In this document: in pieces, positions 25,614-31,886 of the stretch | Layout of the letters: each line of letters starts with the position of its first letter | How positions within the stretch are numbered: position 1 is the stretch's first letter | Origin: Treponema sp. | GTDB taxonomy: Bacteria > Spirochaetota > Spirochaetia > Treponematales > Treponemataceae | Length of the DNA: 38,656 bases | NCBI GenBank assembly: GCA_016282835.1 | Contig: JAEELR010000059.1 | Span: forward strand, 1-38,656 | Direction: 5' to 3' | Position numbers and translations under genes: made by a program | Notes under the pieces: model-generated | Told to the model about the DNA's origin: nothing | Seen by the model: the letters and a program-made list of their open reading frames with translations, nothing else | Database searches by the model: none

Positions 25614-26822
25614 ATGAGTTATTCATATGTGGGCTTAATTGCTTTTTTTGTTCATATAATCATTAACTTCACTGAATTAACTGTTTCGCGAAAACAAAAT
25701 ATTTCAAAACCTCAAAAGGTGTATAAGTACTTTTTGTTTTTTGTACTTGTTTATTATGTTTTTGATATACTCTGGGGCTTTATCTACAGCCTGAAATTTC
25801 AGCTCCTTTCGTTTATCTGGACAGAACTGTATTTTGTTTCTGTAGCTATGGCTGTTTATTTCTGGACAAAATTTGTTGTTAAGTATATAGAAGGAAAAAA
25901 TGCCTTTACTTCGATTTTAAAATTTTCAGGAATCATTTTTTTAGTATTTGAATTTGTCTCTCTGCTCCTGAATCTTTTCCTGCCCGTAATGTTCTACTTT
26001 GATGATCTTGGCGCTTACCATACATCCATTGCCCGCACTTTAACTATGGCATTACAAACCCTGCTTTTTGCTACTACAGCATTCTATATGTTTGCAGTTG
26101 CAATAAAAAGTAAAGGTAAAATACGAAACAGACACTTTTGCGTCGGCTGCTTTGGAATTTCCATGACAGTCTTTGTTATTCTTTCTACGCTTTATCCTAT
26201 TCTTCCATTTTACTCACTGGGATATTTATTCGGCACCTGCTTTCTGCACACCTTTGTTCTTGAAGATGAAAAAGAGTCCCGCCGCATTGAACTGGAAAAG
26301 CTTTTTAAACTGGAAGAGCTGCACGAAAAAGAACTTGGTACCATGAGAAATATTGCATACACCGATTTGCTCACAGGCGTTAAGAGTAAAAATGCATATC
26401 AGGAAGAAGTACAGATAATTGATGAAAAAATCAAGGAAGGTCTATTGGAATCGTTTGGGCTTGTTGTTTTCGATTTAAATGATTTGAAACGCATAAACGA
26501 TATCAAGGGACACGATGCCGGAGACAAGTATCTCAAGTCTGCCTGCAAAATAATCTGTGAAACCTTTAAGCACTCGCCTATTTTCCGCATTGGTGGTGAT
26601 GAATTCATTGCTTTCCTGATTGGCGAGGATTTTTCTAACAGAGAAAGCTTAATTTCTGGCTTTGAACATTTGATGAAAGAAAATCAGTCTAATGATGATA
26701 TAGTGATTGCATTCGGCTATACAGAATTCATGGAAAATCAGGATAACAACTACTCTTCTATATTTAACCGCGCTGACCTTAAGATGTACGAAAGAAAAAA
26801 GAAGATGAAGAGCGCTATATAA
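25614..26822 (+). CDS. Membrane-bound diguanylate cyclase (GGDEF)
   Basis: A 402-residue protein. The N-terminal about 205 residues contain six or seven hydrophobic helices, as in membrane sensor modules. A short helical linker (about 210-240) precedes the GGDEF domain (about 243-400), with DLLTGVKSKNAYQEE, FDLNDLKRINDIKGHDAGDKYL and the intact active-site loop RIGGDEFIAF. It should make cyclic-di-GMP from two GTP. The residues before GGDEF (FKHSPIFRI) lack the RxxD inhibitory site, so product feedback through the I-site is not expected. The ligand of the sensor part is unknown. It stands alone between the padR operon and rsmI. Confidence 0.9.
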   Translation: MSYSYVGLIAFFVHIIINFTELTVSRKQNISKPQKVYKYFLFFVLVYYVFDILWGFIYSLKFQLLSFIWTELYFVSVAMAVYFWTKFVVKYIEGKNAFTSILKFSGIIFLVFEFVSLLLNLFLPVMFYFDDLGAYHTSIARTLTMALQTLLFATTAFYMFAVAIKSKGKIRNRHFCVGCFGISMTVFVILSTLYPILPFYSLGYLFGTCFLHTFVLEDEKESRRIELEKLFKLEELHEKELGTMRNIAYTDLLTGVKSKNAYQEEVQIIDEKIKEGLLESFGLVVFDLNDLKRINDIKGHDAGDKYLKSACKIICETFKHSPIFRIGGDEFIAFLIGEDFSNRESLISGFEHLMKENQSNDDIVIAFGYTEFMENQDNNYSSIFNRADLKMYERKKKMKSAI

Positions 26823-26828
26823 ATTTAC

Positions 26829-26858
26829 TTGAAGAATTACTTTTTTGCGTGATATAAT
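26829..26858 (+). promoter_or_regulatory. rsmI promoter predicting a leaderless mRNA
   Basis: TTGAAG (26829-26834), 18-nt spacer, TGA plus TATAAT (26853-26858), then 6 nt to GTG 26865. No Shine-Dalgarno is present, and the first codon is at the expected transcription start. Confidence 0.65.
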
Positions 26859-26864
26859 TTTTAT

Positions 26865-27590
26865 GTGGCAGAGTTATTTATTGTAGCAACACCTATTGGA
26901 AATTTAGGGGATATTACTTACAGGGCCTTAGAAACTTTTAAGAGTGTCGATTTAATTGCAGCAGAAGATACGCGGCACACACTGGAGCTTTTGACTCATT
27001 TTGAGATTAAAAAACCGTTGATTAGCTGCAGGGCTCAAAATGAAGCGGCTGTTGCTGAAAAGATTATTAAGGAGCTTGCTGAAGGTAAGAATGTTGCTTT
27101 TGCAAGTGATGCTGGAACTCCGGGAGTCAGTGATCCGGGGGCTGTTCTTGCACTTAATGTCCGAAAGGCGGGCTATAAAGTAACTCCAATTCCCGGCGCG
27201 AGTGCTTTTGCAACTTTAGTGAGTGTAGCTGGTGCCGGCGGAAAAACCATAATCTTTGAGGGCTTTCTTTCACCAAAACCTGGCAGAAGGCGAAAAAGAC
27301 TCAAGGAACTGATGGAAACTAATGCGGCAATTGTTTTGTACGAAAGTCCATACAGAATAGTTAAGCTTTTGACTGATATTGCCGATATTGATAGTGAGAG
27401 GCGTGTCGTCGTAGGCAGGGAGCTTACGAAACTTCACGAAGAAATAAATGATGGAAAAGCGGCGGATGTTCTGGCAGATTATTCTTCCAGGGCAAAAATT
27501 CTTGGCGAGTTTGCTGTTTTTATTGCAGGAAATAGTAATAAAAATGCTAAACTTTTCGAAGAAAATTCCGATAATATAAGCGAGGCGTAA
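26865..27590 (+). CDS. rsmI: 16S rRNA (cytidine1402-2'-O)-methyltransferase
   Basis: A 241-residue SAM-dependent tetrapyrrole-methylase-fold enzyme that methylates the ribose of C1402 in the 16S rRNA decoding centre. Motifs: FIVATPIGNLGDITYRAL at the very N-terminus, AEDTRHT, FASDAGTPGVSDPGA, PIPGASAF, FEGFLSPKPGRR and VLYESPYR. The start is GTG 26865: the family begins one or two residues before the conserved LYIVATPIGNL strand. The ATG at 26863 is out of frame and stops at once. Length is slightly short of E. coli RsmI (286) at the C-terminus. flgM starts 1 nt after its stop codon. Confidence 0.93.
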   Translation: MAELFIVATPIGNLGDITYRALETFKSVDLIAAEDTRHTLELLTHFEIKKPLISCRAQNEAAVAEKIIKELAEGKNVAFASDAGTPGVSDPGAVLALNVRKAGYKVTPIPGASAFATLVSVAGAGGKTIIFEGFLSPKPGRRRKRLKELMETNAAIVLYESPYRIVKLLTDIADIDSERRVVVGRELTKLHEEINDGKAADVLADYSSRAKILGEFAVFIAGNSNKNAKLFEENSDNISEA

Positions 27591-27591
27591 A

Positions 27592-27879
27592 ATGATGATA
27601 AATAAGATTTCTAGTGTTAACGTTATTAACAATTTGCAGAATGTCAAGAAAGCAAATGCTACTTCTAACGTAAAAGAAACTGCTGATGAAATCAGTATTT
27701 CTGAAGAAGCAAAAGCAATGCAGGAAGCCTATAAATTGGAGCAAATTGCAAAAGAGACACCGGATATTCGCGAAGATTTAGTTGAACGCGTTAGACAGAA
27801 GATTCAGGATCCAAATTACCTGAACGCTGATACTATTGCAGCAACAGCAGACAAGATTCTAAGCGCTTACGGATTGTAA
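27592..27879 (+). CDS. flgM: Anti-sigma-28 factor FlgM
   Basis: A 95-residue protein. The C-terminal half has the FlgM pattern: ISISEEAKAMQEAYKLEQIA, then IREDLVERVRQKIQDPNYLNADTIAATADKIL. It binds and inhibits the flagellar sigma factor FliA until the hook-basal body is finished, and is normally exported. The N-terminal half is disordered-looking, as usual. Two ATG codons are adjacent (27592 and 27595). The ribosome-binding site (GCGAGGCG) lies in the end of rsmI, 1 nt upstream. A terminator follows at 27905-27935, closing the rsmI-flgM operon. Confidence 0.88.
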   Translation: MMINKISSVNVINNLQNVKKANATSNVKETADEISISEEAKAMQEAYKLEQIAKETPDIREDLVERVRQKIQDPNYLNADTIAATADKILSAYGL

Positions 27880-27904
27880 TTTCTGTAAATTTAGGGGATA
27901 AATT

Positions 27905-27935
27905 GGGCGGACAATCAGTTCCGCTCTTTTTTTTT
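27905..27935 (+). terminator. Intrinsic terminator of rsmI-flgM
   Basis: Stem GGGCGGA (27905-27911) with TCCGCTC (27920-27926), including one G-U pair, an 8-nt loop, and nine T residues directly after. Confidence 0.85.
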
Positions 27936-27973
27936 AAAAATTATCAAGTTTTATTGGCAGGAGATTTTATCAA

Positions 27974-29122
27974 ATGGCAGACTTTGTGTTCAAAATATCA
28001 CCAAATGTTGTTTTAGGTTCATACACTTCAAGTAGATTAGGTCAGTTAGTTTCAGACTACGGCAGCAAATTTATGCTTATTATTGACCCTATTCTTAAAG
28101 AATTTGGCACAACTGAAAAGATTACAAAGTCTCTTACAGACAGAAATGTTGATTACTTTACTTTTGAGGAACTTCCATCCAATACAGATACTTCTATCCT
28201 GGAAAATGCATTAACGCTCGCAAAAGAAGCTCATGTTCACGGAGTTATTGCCTGTGGCGGCGGTCGTACTCTAGCAGTAGCAAAAGCTTTATGCGCTTTA
28301 TATTATGAAACTCACGATATTTATGATTTTATAGACGGAGCAACACCTTCTACAGCACCACTACCTTTAATCTGTCTGCCTACAACAATGCGCGACAACT
28401 TTATTTTTACAGAAAGAATTCCAATTGTTGATTCAAGAAGCAATATCATTAAACTTATAAAAACTCAGCCGGGCTTATGCAAACTCGTTGTATGGGATCC
28501 TTCCCTTTCACTGGGACTTACAGAAAAACAGAATTCAGCTATGGCCCTGGAAACTTTGTCTTTGGGCGTAGAAGCTTATATGAGCCAGAAGTCAACATTC
28601 TTCAGTGATATGTTGATTGAAAAGGGACTGGAATTGTTCAGCTACGGAATTGACGGCTCTCCAACACTTACAATCACAACCCCTCGCGAAGTTTTGTATT
28701 GCCAGGCAGGCTGTATGACAAGTTTGGGTGCAGCAACAAGTTCATTGGGAGCCTGTACTTTAATCGCGCTCGCAATCAATGGCCGCTATAAAATTTCCCG
28801 CTCGCTTACAAGTACAATTCTTTTGCCATACATTATTGAAGACGGTGCAAAATTCCAGGCTTCACGATTAGCTAAAATTGCTAAGATTCTACGCGCCTGT
28901 CCTGAAGACACAAAAGATGCAGATGCCGTTACAGCGTTTGCCGAATATGTAAGACAGAAAATTGCAAAAGTAAATCTTCCTTCAAGATTAAAGGAACTTT
29001 CTCTTTCTATAGAGCAGCTCACACTTGCTGTAGAAGACTGCGGCGATATGGACTTAATCAATTCTTTGCCTCGAAGCATGACAACAGATGATTTATTTGA
29101 AATTATAAAGCAGGCATACTAG
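27974..29122 (+). CDS. Iron-containing alcohol dehydrogenase homologue lacking metal ligands
   Basis: A 382-residue protein of the Fe-ADH/glycerol dehydrogenase/DHQS-like superfamily. The N-terminal nucleotide-binding part is recognisable: FMLIIDPILKEFG, VIACGGGRTLAVAKALC and ICLPTTMRDN. The conserved Asp/His ligand pattern (DAxxHAxEAY) is replaced by ETLSLGVEAY. The segments that normally bring the other two His (H-A-x-x-H and HG before LLP) read LIALAINGRYKISRSLTST. All usual metal ligands therefore appear lost. It may be a metal-independent or non-catalytic relative; the substrate is unknown. AGGAGA lies about 10 nt before the ATG. The methyltransferase gene starts directly after its stop codon. 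Confidence 0.75.
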   Translation: MADFVFKISPNVVLGSYTSSRLGQLVSDYGSKFMLIIDPILKEFGTTEKITKSLTDRNVDYFTFEELPSNTDTSILENALTLAKEAHVHGVIACGGGRTLAVAKALCALYYETHDIYDFIDGATPSTAPLPLICLPTTMRDNFIFTERIPIVDSRSNIIKLIKTQPGLCKLVVWDPSLSLGLTEKQNSAMALETLSLGVEAYMSQKSTFFSDMLIEKGLELFSYGIDGSPTLTITTPREVLYCQAGCMTSLGAATSSLGACTLIALAINGRYKISRSLTSTILLPYIIEDGAKFQASRLAKIAKILRACPEDTKDADAVTAFAEYVRQKIAKVNLPSRLKELSLSIEQLTLAVEDCGDMDLINSLPRSMTTDDLFEIIKQAY

Positions 29123-29944
29123 ATGATAGCACCAGAAAAACTATATCAACTCGAAAGCGGACAAAAACGAAGAAAGCTTGCATTAACTTTTGGTGAACTA
29201 GAACGCGACATTGCAGGAATTGCAGAAAAAGGTCTTGAGTATAATTTTAAGCAGCTCTCAAGAACTGATTACATAAAAGCTGTTGCGAAATTAGTTTTAG
29301 AAGATCCCAAGCTCCCGGAAAGCAGTGCCTCTCAGTTAAAAAAGCTTCTAGAAGAAATTCCTCTTGATGAAAGGCGCGTCTGTAACTTTGCCCGCAATGA
29401 ACTTTTGAAAATCATCGGAACCTTCCCCGCTGAATGGGATTTGGTGATTGCACCGCATAGCAGCGAAAAACTTACCGTTGAAAAAAGAAATTTCTATAAA
29501 GGCGTTTGTGTTTATGCAGAAGATATCCGCTCTCCGTTTAATTTAGGAAGTATTTTCCGTACGGCTGAAGGACTTGGCTGCGAAAAAGTTTATATTTCAC
29601 CAAACTGCACTGACCCTGAACAGACAAAAGCTATACGAAGCGCAATGGGCTGCATAGAAACATTAGGCTACACCCGCTCTTCTTTAGACGAACTGCCGGC
29701 TGATGTCCCGGTTTTTGTTCTGGAAACAGGCGGAACACCCATAGATGAATTTGATTTCCCTGAGCAAGGAATCGTTATAATTGGTTCTGAAGAATTAGGA
29801 GTAAGTCCCGAAGCGTTAAAACGAGCAACTTACGGCAGGGTTTCTATTCCAATGAAAGGATTAAAAGCTTCATTAAATGTAGGCGTTGCGTTCGGAATTC
29901 TAATGCAAAAGTGGGTTGAATTCCTGGAAAAAAGCGATAGTTGA
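29123..29944 (+). CDS. TrmH/SpoU-family RNA 2'-O-methyltransferase
   Basis: A 273-residue SPOUT methyltransferase. Residues 1-120 form an N-terminal helical extension of unknown role. The SpoU domain (about 128-265) has the three motifs: DIRSPFNLGSIFRTAEGLG (motif 1, Asn and Arg present), VIIGSEELGVSPE (motif 2) and SIPMKGLKASLNVGVAFGI (motif 3, trefoil knot). It methylates a tRNA or rRNA ribose; the target cannot be named from sequence. The ATG directly follows the TAG stop of the previous gene (29120-29122), so the two are co-transcribed and coupled. Confidence 0.88.
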   Translation: MIAPEKLYQLESGQKRRKLALTFGELERDIAGIAEKGLEYNFKQLSRTDYIKAVAKLVLEDPKLPESSASQLKKLLEEIPLDERRVCNFARNELLKIIGTFPAEWDLVIAPHSSEKLTVEKRNFYKGVCVYAEDIRSPFNLGSIFRTAEGLGCEKVYISPNCTDPEQTKAIRSAMGCIETLGYTRSSLDELPADVPVFVLETGGTPIDEFDFPEQGIVIIGSEELGVSPEALKRATYGRVSIPMKGLKASLNVGVAFGILMQKWVEFLEKSDS

Positions 29945-29973
29945 ACAAGTTCCTGCGGTCTCTGAGTGAAGAA

Positions 29974-30033
29974 TTGCAGTGGTTGAACTAGAGTTGCGGT
30001 GATTGAGCTAGAGTTGCGGTGGTTGAGCTCGTC
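29974..30033 (+). repeat. Three tandem 20-bp repeats
   Basis: Units at 29974-29993, 29994-30013 and 30014-30033 share TTGC-[AG]-GTG-[AG]-TTGA-[AG]-CT. The third leads into TCGAAACCAC to give the GGTGGTT-type hairpin also found at 10207 and 35287. Confidence 0.75.
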
Positions 30034-30058
30034 GAAACCACTGTATACAGAGCAACGC

Positions 30059-30128
30059 GTCATTCCGAACTTGTTTCGGAATCTGTATGGATAGAGACTG
30101 ACAGATACTGAAATAAACCCTGCATGAC
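30059..30128 (+). repeat. 70-bp palindromic element, copy 1
   Basis: Begins GTCATTCCGAA and ends GCATGAC. The internal hairpin ATTCCGAA/TTCGGAAT differs from copy 2 (ATTCTGAA/TTCAGAAT) by a compensatory pair, so the stem is conserved. Confidence 0.8.
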
Positions 30129-30141
30129 ACAAAATAATCCT

Positions 30142-30211
30142 GTCATTCTGAACTTGTTTCAGAATCTGTATGGATAGAGACTGACAAATACTGAAATAAA
30201 TTCAGCATGAC
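30142..30211 (+). repeat. 70-bp palindromic element, copy 2
   Basis: Begins GTCATTCTGAA and ends TTCAGCATGAC, terminal inverted repeats matching at 10 of 11 positions. It has the same length as copy 1 and is nearly identical in the middle. A third copy on the other strand is at 1269-1330. Confidence 0.8.
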
Positions 30212-30271
30212 TACGCGCTTAAACAGTGGCGAGCTTGACCGGTTTGTCGGATTTGAAGTGCATGTTAGGTT

Positions 30272-30790
30272 TTATTTCTTAAAGTTATTACAAGCTTCTT
30301 CGACCTTCTTAAAATCAATTACAATTTTTCCAACAGGAAATTCTGCTTCAGTTGCAGTGCATTTTTTTTCATACAAATTCTTTGCAGTTTTTTCTATTTT
30401 TTCGCGATTATCTTTACAGAAATTATACTCTGCCAGCATAAGCATTTTGTAACTGAAGTCTCCCTCATCATTGATTTTGTAATCTGTGAGTTCGGAAGAT
30501 GGAACTGGTATCATAGAATTAAAGCGAAGAGTTCCATACAATTTTTCCTTACTTCTCATGTAAATTGTTGTAAGATTATTTTTTCGGATTTTACCGTTAT
30601 CGTAATCTTTATCTTTTGGAGAAGACATCGGAACAAAATATTTAAAACCATTTATTTCAGTTATAATACCGACATATTTTCTGTGATATGTTCGTTCATT
30701 TGGTTTGTTTTTCATTACGTGAGTTTCGATTTTTGAAAGGTAAGCAATATATTCATCACTTACAATATAAAAAACATTATCTTCTGCCAT
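30272..30790 (-). CDS. toxN: ToxN/AbiQ-family type III toxin (endoribonuclease)
   Basis: A 172-residue protein matching the ToxN/AbiQ family in length and motif order. It has FYIVSDEYIAYL near the N-terminus, YVGIITEINGFKYFVPMSSPK (residues 39-59) with the family's [TS]SPK catalytic-region motif (Ser56-Ser57-Pro58-Lys59), then LYGTLRFNSMIPVP and a helical C-terminus (YKMLMLAEYNFCKDNREKI). Toxins of this family cut A-rich RNA and are neutralised by a repeat RNA encoded directly upstream. Here three 35-nt repeats and a terminator precede the gene in that order. The start ATG 30790 is 9 nt after the T-tract, with only GGGGA as ribosome-binding site, fitting low read-through expression. Likely roles are phage abortive infection and/or locus maintenance. 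Confidence 0.87.
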   Translation of the reverse strand: MAEDNVFYIVSDEYIAYLSKIETHVMKNKPNERTYHRKYVGIITEINGFKYFVPMSSPKDKDYDNGKIRKNNLTTIYMRSKEKLYGTLRFNSMIPVPSSELTDYKINDEGDFSYKMLMLAEYNFCKDNREKIEKTAKNLYEKKCTATEAEFPVGKIVIDFKKVEEACNNFKK

Positions 30791-30799
30791 TCTGTCCCC

Positions 30800-30829
30800 A
30801 AAAATAAAAAAGGCGACATTTAAGTCGCC
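30800..30829 (-). terminator. Intrinsic terminator between antitoxin RNA and toxin
   Basis: On the minus strand stem GGCGAC/GTCGCC (30829-30824 and 30817-30812), 6-nt loop, then TTTTTTATTTTT (30811-30800). As in known type III systems it should limit toxin mRNA relative to antitoxin RNA. Confidence 0.85.
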
Positions 30830-30936
30830 CGTTAAGTTCTCCAGTTTGGGTCGGAGCGTACCCAGTTTAAGTTTTCCGCTTTGAGTCGGAACGTACTCAG
30901 TTTAAGTTTTCCACTTAGGGCAGGAAAGCTCCCAAT
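30800..30936 (-). ncRNA. toxI: ToxI-like repeat antitoxin RNA
   Basis: On the minus strand there are three tandem repeats of 35 nt: 30933-30899, 30898-30864 and 30863 to about 30830. Each opens with a short stem-loop whose arms are GGG/CCC, GAGT/ACTC and GGGT/ACCC. The second and third differ by a G-C to A-T pair swap, which supports a folded RNA. Each ends in a shared A-rich half (GGA-[AG]-AACTTAA). The repeat number and 35-nt period resemble the AbiQ antitoxin antiQ. A promoter precedes it and a terminator follows. The RNA is inferred, not observed. Confidence 0.82.
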
Positions 30937-30942
30937 AATTAA

Positions 30943-30971
30943 AATATAACCTTGAATATTGCAGAAGTCAA
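30943..30971 (-). promoter_or_regulatory. Promoter of the toxIN-like locus
   Basis: On the minus strand TTGACT (30971-30966), 17-nt spacer, TATATT (30948-30943). The first antitoxin repeat begins 9 nt downstream, at the expected transcription start. Confidence 0.75.
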
Positions 30972-31070
30972 TAGGAAATATTTCTATCTGTTATCAAATC
31001 TAGACAATCTTTACTTGGATGAATTTATTTTCTTATTGATATTTAATAATTACTCTGAATATATTTTATT

Positions 31071-31775
31071 CTATAAATTTAAAAGCTCTTTTTTCTTTGC
31101 ATCATATTCGTCTTGAGTTATTGCACCATTATCAAGTAATTGCTTAAATTTTATTAATTCATCTGCATTTGATGTATTTATTTTTTCTTCGGTATTATTA
31201 TCAATTTGAATAATTGGATTAAATTTTTCAGAAAAGCAATTACTAAAAAACTTATCTGCATTAGGCTTGAATTGATTTTCTATTCCAAGAAGAATTACTT
31301 GTCCATCATTCTTTTCAATTGCAAGTAAAATTCTATCTTGATTTATCATACCTGCAAGTAATCCGACAACTCCTAATACCAATGCACCAGCCACAGCTTT
31401 ACCAGTATCTTTTTCTGCTTGTGTTCCTCCAACATAGTGAACTTCTGATACTTCATTTTTTTTAATTCCAAAATATACATTTTCACCCATTACAACTGTT
31501 TCTATATACAGACCTTCTTTTTCTGCTGATAAAACACATCGAGGAGCTTTTAGCATATTTGACTTAATCATATCTTCAATATGATTAATTCCTGCATATA
31601 AGTATATGTCCGAAAATTTAGGAGAAAATGAACTATACCCACCAACAATGTTTTTTGCTTCAGCTTTTGAAACGCTGTTTATATGTTCGCCTCCAGATTT
31701 ACTAGCATCTTTCTTTGTTACTGCAACAACAATAATTGCAATGATAAAGGAAATAATAAATAGAAAAGTAAACAT
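31071..31775 (-). CDS. Membrane-anchored SHOCT-domain protein
   Basis: A 234-residue protein. One N-terminal transmembrane helix (about 2-18) is followed by a beta-rich central region (about 45-190, containing the glycine-rich hydrophobic stretch AVAGALVLGVVGLLAGMI). The C-terminal SHOCT motif is KFKQLLDNGAITQDEYDAKKKELL (about 209-232), a short helical oligomerisation module common at the ends of bacterial membrane proteins. Its function is unknown. GGAGGT lies 6 nt before ATG 31775. It lies upstream of the toxin locus on the same strand, but the toxin locus has its own promoter. Confidence 0.78.
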   Translation of the reverse strand: MFTFLFIISFIIAIIVVAVTKKDASKSGGEHINSVSKAEAKNIVGGYSSFSPKFSDIYLYAGINHIEDMIKSNMLKAPRCVLSAEKEGLYIETVVMGENVYFGIKKNEVSEVHYVGGTQAEKDTGKAVAGALVLGVVGLLAGMINQDRILLAIEKNDGQVILLGIENQFKPNADKFFSNCFSEKFNPIIQIDNNTEEKINTSNADELIKFKQLLDNGAITQDEYDAKKKELLNL

Positions 31776-31886
31776 TTTGACCTCCGAGTTTTCTATTTTA
31801 TTTTTTGGAAATGTCGGATGACTTTACTTATTAACAATAAGCAGGCCAATGAGCCTGTCCACATAACATAATTTTACAGGTTTTAA

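Larger units (their letters stand above)
29945..30271. other. 327-bp intergenic repeat cluster
   Basis: No gene. It holds three 20-bp tandem units (29974-30033), a GGTGGTT/AACCAC hairpin (30018-30041) and two copies of a 70-bp element (30059-30128 and 30142-30211). It separates the SpoU methyltransferase from the convergent toxin gene. Confidence 0.8.

Noticed and set aside
26863-26865. ATG at 26863 as the rsmI start
   Set aside because: This ATG is out of frame and reaches TAG after seven codons. The conserved RsmI N-terminus is in the GTG 26865 frame.
30830-30933. CRISPR-like array
   Set aside because: The repeats are directly adjacent with no spacers, only three units exist and no cas genes are present. 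Position before a ToxN gene explains them better.
31842-31857. Terminator after the HATPase-HDOD gene
   Set aside because: CAGGC/GCCTG gives only a 5-bp stem and is followed by a poor T-tract, so it is too weak to call.
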